From Limnohabitans sp. TEGF004 (GTDB taxonomy: Bacteria > Pseudomonadota > Gammaproteobacteria > Burkholderiales > Burkholderiaceae_C): a stretch of DNA of 64,000 nt. Where the stretch lies: NCBI RefSeq assembly GCF_027924965.1, contig NZ_AP027057.1, positions 1-64,000 of the forward strand, read 5' to 3'. Both the position numbers and the translations under genes were made by a program. Below the pieces are notes generated by a model that worked only from the letters and a program-made list of their open reading frames with translations, searched no databases and had not been told where the DNA came from. The stretch's first letter is position 1; each line of letters starts with the position of its first letter. Of the stretch, positions 54,942 to 63,396 are shown piece by piece.

Positions 54942-55232
54942 TTTTTTGACATTTCCAACACAAGCGCGAGAATTGCCTTTGCAATGTTGGCATTCACGTG
55001 AGCAAACCCAATTTCGTTATGTGATCTGAAAATGCCTAATAGCGTTGATACCGAGCTGTGTGCTAGCAGCAACGTGTCGTCGTTCTGCCTCAGACGAATG
55101 CCTAACTTATTGAAGAAGTCGCAATGTGGTGGAGCTCAACAATGCTCATGATTCAGATGCTGAAAGCTGAGTAGGTGTTTATATAGATCATATCTTCTGG
55201 CTTGAGCGGTAACTCGGCCATCATCGCGCTTG
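54942..55232 (-). pseudogene. Decayed coding sequence of unknown family
   Basis: Directly after the NHL lipoprotein gene, the minus strand reads LASAMMAELPLKPEDMIYINTYSAFSI, a stop, then (other frames) MSIVELHHIATSS and FNKLGIRLRQNDDTLLLAHSSVSTLLGIFRSHNEIGFAHVNANIAKAILALVLEMSKNSHK to a TGA near 54942. The composition and length of the open stretches suggest a real gene that has suffered at least two frameshifts. I cannot name the family. Confidence 0.45.
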
Positions 55233-56258
55233 CTAATTCAGGGGTGCGGAAACGAGGACTTTGCGAACCTTATGACTGCCGTAATCTGATACATACAAAT
55301 AGCCAAAAGAGTCAATTGCTAAACCTGATGGGAGGTTGAAGCGCGCACTACTGCCATCGCCATCAGACGTTCCAGGTGCGCCAATGACACCGGCCAATGT
55401 AGATATATTGCCAGTTGGGGTGATTTTGCGAATGACATGGTTTCCCTGGTCAGCTACAAAAATATTGTCATTCTTGTCTGTGATGATTCCGAAAGGTTGG
55501 TTCAGATTTGCTTGCCCATTCAGTGAAATTGTGAGACTAGTAACAAGGAAATTGGAACCAGACTTGGTGATCTTCCAAATTTTGTTTAAGTTGTAATCTG
55601 TGACAAGAATATTGCCATGGCTATCAAGAGCAATACCTTGCGGACGGCTGTCGCTTGGGAAGGCAATTGTTTGAGTTACACCACCAGAGATGATGTACAG
55701 AGATCCAAAGAAATCGGCGACATAAAGTGCGCCGGTGTTCCCATCGAAATAGATGGCATTTGGGGTCGCATTTGGAATGTCGACGAGGGGAGATTTGATT
55801 TTGGTACTAAGTGGAATTCTATAAACTACGGTGTCATCAGTTGAAGCAACGTACAAATTTGAATTCTTATCAAGTGCAAGGCCTACTGGTGCGGAGAACC
55901 CAGCCGCAAATGCGGTTTCTTGATTATTAGTATCAATTCTCCGGATAGTATCGTAGTAATTAGAAACTACATGATTGTCCGCATCTGGCTGATCATCGCG
56001 CCATTGCGCAACGTACAGATTTCCCGAATTGTCTGTTGCCAATCCGATTGGGTTTGGATTCTCAGATTCAGCGCCGCCAACAAGAGTGGTTACTTGAGCT
56101 AGTCTAGTGGGTGAGATTAGTGCGGAAACGGCTCCTACTTGCAGTGCTGATATGGCATTGATTCCAGTAGCCTCGGCACTCGTCTGGCCGCCCCCGCCAC
56201 AGCCGATAAGGAATGCTATTGACGTAGCTATGACTGTCAATTGCGCAATATTTTTCAT
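55233..56258 (-). CDS. NHL-repeat lipoprotein
   Basis: This is a 341-residue lipoprotein with signal and lipobox MKNIAQLTVIATSIAFLIGC (lipid Cys20), then GGGG. From about 68 to the end it is a propeller of NHL-type repeats: PIGLATDNSGNLYVAQWRDD, PVGLALDKNSNLYVASTDD, GIALDSHGNILVTDYNLNKIWKI, FGIITDKNDNIFVADQGNHVIRKI, GLAIDSFGYLYVSDYGSHKVRKV. It is clearly paralogous to the C-terminal part of the 689-residue protein at 39-41 kb (shared YVAQWRDD and RKI blocks) but lacks the tandem N-terminal modules. Probably surface-exposed or periplasmic; function unknown. Confidence 0.85.
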   Translation of the reverse strand: MKNIAQLTVIATSIAFLIGCGGGGQTSAEATGINAISALQVGAVSALISPTRLAQVTTLVGGAESENPNPIGLATDNSGNLYVAQWRDDQPDADNHVVSNYYDTIRRIDTNNQETAFAAGFSAPVGLALDKNSNLYVASTDDTVVYRIPLSTKIKSPLVDIPNATPNAIYFDGNTGALYVADFFGSLYIISGGVTQTIAFPSDSRPQGIALDSHGNILVTDYNLNKIWKITKSGSNFLVTSLTISLNGQANLNQPFGIITDKNDNIFVADQGNHVIRKITPTGNISTLAGVIGAPGTSDGDGSSARFNLPSGLAIDSFGYLYVSDYGSHKVRKVLVSAPLN

Positions 56259-56537
56259 GAGGAGCCTTGTGGAGATAGACGGAAGTGATGGTGCTCAACC
56301 ACACATGCAGAGAAAGGGGAGTACATCACTTGATGTAGCTCACCTAATATTAACACAAAAACATCATAAAAGGGTTTTCAAAAAATATATTAGAATTACT
56401 TTAGGGCCCATGGAGTTGCTCATTAAAGTGCCTTGACACGGTGTCTGATCTGTTTGATGCCATTCAGCAGAAGTCAAATCGAACAACTGATAGTGTCTGG
56501 TAGGCATAGAATCGATGACTAAAGGGGTGTCTTGGAT

Positions 56538-58382
56538 ATGAAATTCTCTGCTACCGAAGAAACAAACTACCCTAGTCGGTTGTTGAAATTACAAAGAACT
56601 TTCTTGTATTTGTTTTATACGTCGGTCCCTCGGAAACTGAGGACGAAGGAGAATATTTTTTTCCTTTGTTTTTCGAGTTCGGCATTATTCTTTTTGTTGT
56701 TTTTCATTGGCCCTGTTCTTTGGGTGATTAACCAAGAGCGTTCATCAATTTCCGCCTTTATATGTTCCTTTTTCATCTTCATTAGTATGATTATGTGGAA
56801 GCGTGGCAGTTCGCTTGTTCTGGTGCATCTTATTTATCAAGGTTCGTTATTAGGAGTTATTCTCTATAATGCCTATTATCTGGGCGGTGTTACATCATCA
56901 GTCATGGTATGGATGGGGCTAGTTCCAATTCTCCCTATTTTTCTTATGTCTAGGGAGTGGGGTTATGGGTGGCTAGTAGGCTCTATTGCAATTGTCTTGG
57001 GTATGTTGCAATTGCAGACAAACGGCCATATCCCGATGAGGTTGGGAGATACGATTGATGATTTATATTTGAGCACATTAATGATAGGAATGCTGAGTCT
57101 TACTCAAATGATCTTAGTAAGTACGTATGACACGGCAAGCTGGACGATGTTTCAGCAAATCACAAAGAAAAATGAGGCTCTACAAGCGCTCTCTAGAAAA
57201 TTGGAAATAGCAAGTTCCCATAAAGATACATTTCTTGCGACTGTTAGTCATGAGATGCGTACACCGTTGAACGCAGTATTCGGGTTTCTCAATATTATTG
57301 AGAGAACAGATCATTTGCCATCTGAGGTCTACGGATTTGTCAAACACGCGAAGAACTCCTCATCACATTTACTAACTGTTATTAATGACCTATTAGATTT
57401 CTCCCAAATGCAGCAAGGCCGATTGGTACTTGCTCCTCAGGTGGTCCATCTAAAGCAAACCGTGTATCAAATACATGCGGCTTTACAAAGCCGAGCAGCC
57501 GAGAAAGATCTGAAGTACAGCCTTGAATTCATAGGCGAGATCCCTCAATATGTTAAGTTGGATCCTCATCGGTTAACTCAAATTCTCCTTAATTTGCTTG
57601 GGAATGCGGTGAAGTTCACGAATCAGGGTGGTGTGAGAACGGAGATTCGTGTCTTTTCGGCTGTTGATGTGAAGCACAGCAATGACGTTACGTTTGAGAT
57701 CGTGGTCTCGGATACTGGAATCGGGATCTCTGAGCATCAGATCGGAAAAGTATTTGAACCATTTGTTCAAATCAAAGAACAGGACCATATTGAGTCCGAT
57801 TATTCATTAAGGGGTAACGGACTTGGTCTCTCGATTACAAGAAGTCTTGTTCTATTGCAAGGTGGGGTGATAGACGTCCAAAGTAAGAAGGGAGAGGGTT
57901 CGGCGTTTCGTGTGTGTTTGCCGGTTCATGTTGAGCAGGCGCCAAACTCTCTGCGTGATAAGTCTGAGCCCAGCGCGAATCCAATTGAAATAAATCTTCT
58001 GGTTGTGGATGATCACCAAATGAACCGAATGGTAGTAAGCAACCTAGTTAAAAAGTTCTTCCCTAATGCAACTATTACAGAAGCAAAAAATGGAACAGAA
58101 GCGTTGACGAAGATGCGCTCAGAACTCTTCGATTTAGTACTAATGGACCTGATCATGCCTGATTTAACAGGGACGGAAGTTGTTGAGATCATTCGTAAGG
58201 AGGCCGCTCCTTATTCAGATGTCAATGTCGTTGCTTTAACTGCTAATTTGGCTAATGAAGCGTTGCATGAGTGTAATCGTGTTCACATGCAAGGCGTCTT
58301 GCCTAAGCCTATAGATCTTGGTTTACTTGTGCAGACGATTACACAGTTTGGAATGCCCAAAGATCTGAAAGAAATTCACTGA
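56538..58382 (+). CDS. Hybrid sensor histidine kinase with C-terminal receiver
   Basis: This is an inner-membrane sensor kinase of 614 residues. The ATG at 56538 is preceded by AAAGGGGTG. Six hydrophobic segments span about 36-195 (e.g. FFLCFSSSALFFLLFFIGPVLWVI). The dimerisation helix holds His238 in FLATVSHEMRTPLNAVFGF. The ATPase domain has the N-box ILLNLLGNAVKFTNQGG, DTGIGISEHQIGKVFEPF and GNGLGLSITRSLVLLQGG. The receiver (about 487-605) has the acidic pair VVDDHQ and Asp537 in LVLMDLIMPDLTG, with Lys in LPKPIDL. No extracytoplasmic sensor domain is obvious, so the membrane part itself is the probable sensor. Confidence 0.95.
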   Translation: MKFSATEETNYPSRLLKLQRTFLYLFYTSVPRKLRTKENIFFLCFSSSALFFLLFFIGPVLWVINQERSSISAFICSFFIFISMIMWKRGSSLVLVHLIYQGSLLGVILYNAYYLGGVTSSVMVWMGLVPILPIFLMSREWGYGWLVGSIAIVLGMLQLQTNGHIPMRLGDTIDDLYLSTLMIGMLSLTQMILVSTYDTASWTMFQQITKKNEALQALSRKLEIASSHKDTFLATVSHEMRTPLNAVFGFLNIIERTDHLPSEVYGFVKHAKNSSSHLLTVINDLLDFSQMQQGRLVLAPQVVHLKQTVYQIHAALQSRAAEKDLKYSLEFIGEIPQYVKLDPHRLTQILLNLLGNAVKFTNQGGVRTEIRVFSAVDVKHSNDVTFEIVVSDTGIGISEHQIGKVFEPFVQIKEQDHIESDYSLRGNGLGLSITRSLVLLQGGVIDVQSKKGEGSAFRVCLPVHVEQAPNSLRDKSEPSANPIEINLLVVDDHQMNRMVVSNLVKKFFPNATITEAKNGTEALTKMRSELFDLVLMDLIMPDLTGTEVVEIIRKEAAPYSDVNVVALTANLANEALHECNRVHMQGVLPKPIDLGLLVQTITQFGMPKDLKEIH

Positions 58383-58389
58383 TGTAGTT

Positions 58390-58728
58390 CTAATGATGTG
58401 GACTCTTGCATGTGAAGTCTTGGTTGAAGTGTTCCAAGATTTCTTCCCAGCAATCGACGGTGATTATGTGGCCGTCTTCTGCGACCACTCCCTGGGCAAT
58501 CATAAATAAAGACTTTAGCCTTTTCTGTGCTTTTTTTGCAGTCATCTTAGCTTCAGAAAATGATTTGCAGCCTTGTACTCTTAGCCAAGCTTGGGAGGCT
58601 TTGAAAAAGGAATAGCGAATTTCTTCTGCTTCTGCAGAAGATTGGGCGGCGGGCATTAATTCAATAGCCTTCTTGCGCATTTCATTCGTAATAATGACAG
58701 CATTAGTCATGGCGGATTGTTTAGGCAT
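58390..58728 (-). CDS. Uncharacterised 112-residue protein, third gene of the ribbon-helix-helix operon
   Basis: I do not recognise it. It is a small soluble helical protein: AVIITNEMRKKAIELMPAAQSSAEAEEIRYSFFKASQAWLRVQG, then AKMTAKKAQKRLKSLFMIAQGVVAEDGHIITVDCWEEILEHFNQDF. It is charged throughout and has no signal or membrane segment. It follows the preceding gene after 13 bp. Confidence 0.65.
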   Translation of the reverse strand: MPKQSAMTNAVIITNEMRKKAIELMPAAQSSAEAEEIRYSFFKASQAWLRVQGCKSFSEAKMTAKKAQKRLKSLFMIAQGVVAEDGHIITVDCWEEILEHFNQDFTCKSPHH

Positions 58729-58741
58729 GTTTCGCGCGGGC

Positions 58742-59119
58742 CTAATGAAGGTAGGCTGATTTCTGAGGATGGATTGGTGTGCCGATCAATTGTGGAATGA
58801 GCTTCATGTTCTTAAAAACACGGAAATTCTCTATGTCCTCTGGTAGGAAGTCGGACAGCTCTTGATTAATCTCGCCATGGTTATTACGCCAATAGCCATT
58901 GGTAAGTCTGACGAAGTTCCGATACTCAATATCGCCCACGCTGTTGTAAAGGATGAGCTCGACAGCGCAAATGGAACGCTCACTTGATGCTCGGTATTCG
59001 GCCATGAGCACAGTGCGATTTGAAGATTCATCCGCATAGAGGGCGGCACATCCTTGATACAAACCGGGTGCGAGAGCTGCTTTCTGAGCGGCAACTGACG
59101 GATGGTTATAAATAAACAT
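58742..59119 (-). CDS. Uncharacterised 125-residue protein, second gene of the ribbon-helix-helix operon
   Basis: Family unknown. The ATG follows the TAA of the upstream gene with no gap. The sequence looks like a compact alpha/beta protein: GLYQGCAALYADESSNRTVLMAEYRASSERSICAVELILYNSVGDIEYRNFVRLTNGYWRNNHGEIN. Two Cys residues may be buried or bind metal; no known motif is seen. Confidence 0.65.
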   Translation of the reverse strand: MFIYNHPSVAAQKAALAPGLYQGCAALYADESSNRTVLMAEYRASSERSICAVELILYNSVGDIEYRNFVRLTNGYWRNNHGEINQELSDFLPEDIENFRVFKNMKLIPQLIGTPIHPQKSAYLH

Positions 59120-59476
59120 TTACTTAACTCCTTGACAATTAATGCGTTGTCTTTGGGCAAAGAGGCCCGTTGCTACAAGTGAAATTCCTTGTTCTAGATT
59201 GAAAGAGATCACTTTTGTTTCGACACTGCGCTTGTGATCAAGAGCCGCAACCATGGCAGCAGTGACTTCAGCAAGCTCATTTGAGTGGAAAACAGTTTTT
59301 TCTAGTGAGTTGATTCGGTCTACGACTTCTTCATGCCTACGGTCGTAGCCAGCTAAACCTTGATTTAAAAAGGTTCGCAGCATTTCTGCGCGCGAAATGC
59401 CAAGCTGTTTTGCTACCTGGCTTAGGGCGGCATGGGTTCGTTCATCTAGTCTGATCAGAACTGCTCTGGTTTTCAT
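59120..59476 (-). CDS. Ribbon-helix-helix (CopG-like) DNA-binding protein
   Basis: The first gene of a three-gene operon encodes 118 residues with an N-terminal ribbon-helix-helix: TRAVLIRLDERTHAALSQVAKQLGISRAEMLRTFLNQGLAGYDRR (about 3-50). A coiled-coil-like helix follows (EEVVDRINSLEKTVFHSNELAEVTAAMVAALDHKR). Such proteins regulate plasmid genes or act as relaxase accessory proteins (MobC-like). No relaxase is in the window. The operon's function is unknown. Confidence 0.75.
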   Translation of the reverse strand: MKTRAVLIRLDERTHAALSQVAKQLGISRAEMLRTFLNQGLAGYDRRHEEVVDRINSLEKTVFHSNELAEVTAAMVAALDHKRSVETKVISFNLEQGISLVATGLFAQRQRINCQGVK

Positions 59477-59556
59477 CTATAAATTGTAACACCTGAGTAC
59501 ACAAAATCATAACATAATGATTCTAAAGTAGGCATAAAACTAATTTCGGATTAACT

Positions 59557-59576
59557 ATACGTACATTGGTATGTAT
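59557..59576. promoter_or_regulatory. TetR-type operator-like palindrome in front of the OYE gene
   Basis: TACGTAC and GTATGTA at 59558-59574, separated by ATTG, form half-sites like those of TetR-family repressors. The palindrome ends 15 bp before the ATG of the oxidoreductase gene, so it would block transcription or translation start. No TetR gene is in the neighbourhood. Confidence 0.45.
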
Positions 59577-59591
59577 TTAAAGGAGTGAGAA

Positions 59592-61079
59592 ATGTGGAAG
59601 CCAGTGCAACGCATCAGGTGGAAGACAGAGCCGGGGGGGTGGCCAAATGAGGCGCAAGCGAAGGCCGCAATGCTTTTCGAGCCCATGCGTGTTGGTCCAT
59701 TACATCTGGACTCAAGAGTCTGGGTGCCTGCCATGGTTCCATGGCGAGCGGCATTAGACGGTTCAGTTACTTCCGCGAACATCGACTGGTATCGAAGATT
59801 TGCGCAAGGAGCCCCGGGCGTAATCGTGGTGGAGGCAACGGGGATACGTGATGTTCCGTCTGGTGCTTTATTGCGTATCAGCGATGACAAATTCGTGCAA
59901 GGGCTGGGTGAAATCGCTCGTGTGATACATGAGGCCAGTGGGGGACGAACGCGGGCAATTATTCAACTCATTGATTTTCTGGCGATGAAGCGTCGCCCGG
60001 ATCCCAAAGATTTCTTCTTCCGATATTTAGCGATTACTGAACGACATCGGGAGAAGTTGAATCTACCTGGGACAGATGATTTACAGGTGAGAACTGCGCT
60101 TTCAAAGCTAACAGAAGATCAGTTGACGCAGGTGTTAGAAGCGCGCGAGTTGGAAAATTTGAAGATGGGATTTAGGGAGCGTGTCACGGACGTGCATCTT
60201 CAACACATTCGAGAATTACCAGAGCAGTTGCCATCGCTTTTTGCTCAAGCAGCGAAGAGGGCCCAAGACGCTGGGTTTGATGGTGTCGAATTGCATTACG
60301 CGCATGCGTACACCATGGCATCTTTCCTATCGACCTTGAATACTCGGCAAGATAAGTGGGGCGGATCACGGGAGGACAGAGTCAGATTGCCGTTGGATGT
60401 ATTTCGTGCGGTAAGAGCGTGTGTTGAACCGAGCTTTGCGGTCGGGTGTCGTCTGTTGACGGAAGAAATCATTGCTGGTGGTGCAGGGCAAGAAGATGCA
60501 GAGTTTTATGCACTTGAATTGTCGCGAGCTGGAATGGATTTTTTGTCTTTTTCCCGAGGTGGAAAATTCGAAGACGCACAGCAGCCGAAAGTTAAGCATG
60601 CCGCTTACCCGTATACAGGACCATCTGGATACGAGTGCATGCCTCAGTACATCTCGGACGAACAAGGCCCTTTTGGCAGGAACGTTGCGCCGACAAAAAG
60701 AATCAGGCAACGGTTGCGTGCAGAGAATCTGCAAGTGCCAGTGGTGGTTGCAGGTGGGATTTACGATTTTTCCGTTGCCGAGGAGCTACTTCGCAATGGC
60801 AGCGCAGATCTTATTGGCATGGCGAGACAAAGCCTTGCAGATCCAGATTGGCCGGAAAAAGTACGAATGGGTAGGGGTGAGCAGGTCCGTTTGTGCCGTT
60901 ATTCAAATTACTGCGAAGCATTAGATGCTAGGCATGAAATGGTGACATGTGAGCTGTGGGACCGTGAAGATTTGCATTTGCCAGGGGTTGCGAAAACTCC
61001 GGACGGGAGACGTCGCCTAGTGCCAGAAAGCGAAGCGTGCAACAAGTCTGAAGATAATGGTAAACACTTAATGAAATAG
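59592..61079 (+). CDS. NADH:flavin oxidoreductase, Old Yellow Enzyme family
   Basis: This is an FMN-dependent reductase with a TIM-barrel, 495 residues, longer than typical members (about 360). AAAGGAGTGAG precedes the ATG. Landmarks are LFEPMRVGPLHLDSRVWVPAMVPWRA (about 29-53), FDGVELHYAHAYTMASFLSTLNTRQDKWGGSREDR (about 228-262) with the catalytic-site His-Tyr region, VVVAGGIYDFSVAEELLRNGSADLIGMARQSLADPDWP (about 380-418), and a Cys-containing tail (LCRYSNYCEALDARHEMVTC). An insertion at about 115-205 (MKRRPDPKDFFFRYLAITER) is unusual. Substrate unknown; not fused to an FAD domain. It lies upstream of a purine permease. Confidence 0.88.
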   Translation: MWKPVQRIRWKTEPGGWPNEAQAKAAMLFEPMRVGPLHLDSRVWVPAMVPWRAALDGSVTSANIDWYRRFAQGAPGVIVVEATGIRDVPSGALLRISDDKFVQGLGEIARVIHEASGGRTRAIIQLIDFLAMKRRPDPKDFFFRYLAITERHREKLNLPGTDDLQVRTALSKLTEDQLTQVLEARELENLKMGFRERVTDVHLQHIRELPEQLPSLFAQAAKRAQDAGFDGVELHYAHAYTMASFLSTLNTRQDKWGGSREDRVRLPLDVFRAVRACVEPSFAVGCRLLTEEIIAGGAGQEDAEFYALELSRAGMDFLSFSRGGKFEDAQQPKVKHAAYPYTGPSGYECMPQYISDEQGPFGRNVAPTKRIRQRLRAENLQVPVVVAGGIYDFSVAEELLRNGSADLIGMARQSLADPDWPEKVRMGRGEQVRLCRYSNYCEALDARHEMVTCELWDREDLHLPGVAKTPDGRRRLVPESEACNKSEDNGKHLMK

Positions 61080-61216
61080 ATATTTGTAATCTATAACGTC
61101 TATATAAAATCCTAAGGTGGTAGATTTTATTTGCGGCTGTCTCGGATCTGCTTTTGTATGTAGTGCGGGGCCGCCAAAAACGTTCTTCTATTTTTTTAAA
61201 CTTACCAAGGCTCAAG

Positions 61217-62512
61217 ATGTTTCAAAAACTCTTCTCATTGAGGGAGCACAACACAACCGTACAAACGGAGGTAGTTGCGGGGTTAACAACGTTTCTGGCG
61301 ATGGCGTACATAGTGTTCGTCAATCCAAACATTCTGAGTACGACGGGGATGGATAAAGGGGCCGTGATTGTCAGTACATGTTTAGCAGCGGCTTTTGGCT
61401 GTTTCGTAATGGCCTTTTGGGCGAATTGGCCTGTTGGGATGGCGCCAGGAATGGGACTTAATGCCTTTTTCGCGTTCACCGTGGTGCAGGGGATGGGCTG
61501 GACTTGGCAGGCAGCTTTAGGCGCAGTCTTTATATCTGGTTGTATTTTTGTCTTGCTAACGTTGACGGGGGTACGGCGTTGGATTGTCGAGGCGATTCCG
61601 GAATCTTTACAGGTTGCAATTCCAGCGGGCATTGGCTTATTTCTCGGACTGATTGCACTCAAAAGCGCAGGTGTTGTTGTCAAAAATGACGCAACGTTCG
61701 TGGCGATGGGTGATTTGCACGATAAGTCTGTACTATTTGCCGTGATTGGATTTTTTACGATCGTTTCTTTGGATTACTTCAAGATTCGGGGCTCGATCTT
61801 GCTTGGCATTCTGGCGGTAACTGCTTTAGGTGTGGGTTTCGATCCTAATGTGCAGATGCCTTACGAGTTCACCTCGCTGCCGCCAAGTATTGCTCCTACC
61901 TTTATGCAATTGGATGTCGCCCAAGCATGGAGTAAAGGTATCTTCAATGTGGTTTTGGTGTTCGTTCTGGTAGAGATATTTGATGCCACTGGTGTTTTAA
62001 CTGGGGTGGCCAGACGCGCTGGGCTTCTAAGTAGAACCAATGGTATTAACAGGGCCTTGAGTGCAGATAGTGTCGCTATTTTGGGTGGTTCTGCATTGGG
62101 GACAAGCAGCACAACTGCATACATAGAGAGTCTCGCAGGCATTCAAGCGGGTGGAAGAACAGGATTGACTGCGTTAACGATTGGTGTTCTTTTCTTGTGT
62201 GCTTTGTTCTTCGCCCCGGTGATTACGGTAGTGCCCGCGTATGCAACGGCGCCCGCATTGGTCTATGTTGCTGGGTTGATGTTGTCTGAGTTATCTCATG
62301 TGAAATGGGAGGACGTTACTGAGGCGATACCTGCCGCTTTGACCGTATTTGCGATGCCTTTTACGTTTTCGATCGCGAATGGTTTGGCCTTCGGGTTTAT
62401 TTCTTACACAACATTGAAGCTATTTACAGGGCAATGGAGAGATGTTCATCCGGCAGCATGGTTGATAGCAATCTTGTTTATGACACGATTCATTTTCTTG
62501 GGCGGTCATTGA
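61217..62512 (+). CDS. NCS2/AzgA-family purine permease
   Basis: This is an inner-membrane permease for guanine, hypoxanthine or adenine, 431 residues from the ATG at 61217 (AAGG 11 bases before). A longer frame to 61154 is unsupported. The N-terminus LREHNTTVQTEVVAGLTTFLAMAYIVFVNPNIL is diagnostic of the AzgA/PbuG branch. Other signatures: VGMAPGMGLNAFFAF, IPAGIGLFLGLIALKSAGVV, and FDATGVLTGVARRAGLL then LGGSALGTSSTTAYIESLAGIQAGGRTGLTALT. It fits the xdhAB-guaD operon 15 kb away in the same window, since it would supply the purine substrate. Confidence 0.93.
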   Translation: MFQKLFSLREHNTTVQTEVVAGLTTFLAMAYIVFVNPNILSTTGMDKGAVIVSTCLAAAFGCFVMAFWANWPVGMAPGMGLNAFFAFTVVQGMGWTWQAALGAVFISGCIFVLLTLTGVRRWIVEAIPESLQVAIPAGIGLFLGLIALKSAGVVVKNDATFVAMGDLHDKSVLFAVIGFFTIVSLDYFKIRGSILLGILAVTALGVGFDPNVQMPYEFTSLPPSIAPTFMQLDVAQAWSKGIFNVVLVFVLVEIFDATGVLTGVARRAGLLSRTNGINRALSADSVAILGGSALGTSSTTAYIESLAGIQAGGRTGLTALTIGVLFLCALFFAPVITVVPAYATAPALVYVAGLMLSELSHVKWEDVTEAIPAALTVFAMPFTFSIANGLAFGFISYTTLKLFTGQWRDVHPAAWLIAILFMTRFIFLGGH

Positions 62513-62639
62513 AGCGACCCTGTCAGAAAAGGTTGCCTGATGCAGCAGAACCCGTTGTCGCAGGTTTGTTTACCAAAGAAGGTCTGGACGCTGCAACTGT
62601 GCATTTGCGCTCGGCGATGGGGAAGATGTTTTGCTAATT

Positions 62640-62923
62640 CAAAGGCCACATTGCGCGAGCTGTTCTCTCGTATGGTCCTCAACGTACTGTGTGGCAATAC
62701 CGATGATCATGCACGAAATCACGCAGCGTTTCGGGATGGCAATCAGTTGACTTTGACGCCCGCCTATGACATATGCCGGCAATTACGCGCAGGTCAGCAG
62801 GCTTCGCAAGCCATGCTCATACACAAGCGTGATCGCAGCAGTCAGTTAGCTACTTGCATTGCCGCAGCACCCTCGTTTTTGATCGAAAAAGAGGATGCGA
62901 TTCGTATCGTTAAGCCTTGCTGA
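62640..62923 (+). pseudogene. C-terminal relic of a hipA-like kinase gene
   Basis: The translation LRELFSRMVLNVLCGNTDDHARNHAAFRDGNQLTLTPAYDICRQLRAGQQASQAMLIHKRDRSSQLATCIAAAPSFLIEKEDAIRIV is the C-terminal kinase part of a HipA protein, with the catalytic NTDDHARNHA loop. The upstream part is missing or out of frame and the end (VKPC, TGA at 62921) comes from foreign sequence. A different hipA relic lies at 6.8 kb. Confidence 0.8.
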
Positions 62924-63064
62924 TACTTCAGCGACTGAATAGCCTCGTTCGGTGATTTGACGAACTGCTTCGTCTTTAAATTCAGGGGTAAAGCGTGGTG
63001 GTGACATGGTCTGCTCCTATGAAGAAATCATAGGTCCGAGCTGTCTACTGCACCGTGGGAAGTC
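62919..63064 (-). mobile_element. Left-end fragment of an IS3-family element
   Basis: From an ATG at 63007, the minus strand reads MSPPRFTPEFKDEAVRQITERGYSVAEVSARLN, the OrfA start of an IS3-family transposase, and then runs into the hipA relic. The bases at about 63039-63064 read as a TGGACTTCCCACGGTGCAGT terminal repeat on the minus strand, which fits an IS3-type end. Only this end is left. Confidence 0.7.
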
Positions 63065-63257
63065 CAAAGGGGCGCATAAGCTGACACGAGTACGGCCCAA
63101 GTTGGAACGTAGGCACGTTCGGGCTCAATGTGGAATGGGCTCGTGGGCTGTCAGAACTGGTGAATGCAGAATTTTTAACCAATAGCCGATCCACATAAGG
63201 TAGGGTGCGAATTTTCAGTTATCTCATTAACGGTTAAAATAAATACAAAAGTCCCTA
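63065..63257. other. Spacer upstream of the tryptophanase-like gene
   Basis: No gene or element is identified between the IS3 end and the operator-like palindrome. Confidence 0.3.
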
Positions 63258-63286
63258 TTATAAGTAAATAAATAGTTACTTATAAT
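63258..63286 (+). promoter_or_regulatory. Perfect 10-bp inverted repeat overlapping a consensus -10 box
   Basis: TTATAAGTAA (63258-63267) and TTACTTATAA (63276-63285) form a perfect palindrome with an 8-bp centre. The right arm overlaps TATAAT at 63281-63286, an ideal -10 hexamer for the gene at 63397. It is a strong candidate operator for a dimeric regulator. Confidence 0.6.
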
Positions 63287-63292
63287 TGTAAT

Positions 63293-63360
63293 GCAACGAA
63301 TGTGCGTCGGGCGCGGTCTTTTGGGCAACCGCGACGCTGGCCTCCTTCGCATTACGTTGC
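63293..63360 (+). promoter_or_regulatory. Structured 5' leader upstream of the tryptophanase-like gene
   Basis: Outer arms GCAACGAATGTGCG (63293-63306) and CGCATTACGTTGC (63348-63360) pair imperfectly. An inner stem pairs GCGTCGGGCGCGGT with ACCGCGACGC. A short frame from 63291 (42 codons) runs through and past the gene start. The whole could be an attenuator or mRNA-stability element. E. coli tnaA also has a regulatory leader, but this one does not encode a recognisable TnaC. Confidence 0.4.
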
Positions 63361-63396
63361 TGCGATCAGATGGGGGGCTTGAGAGGAGTTATTCCC

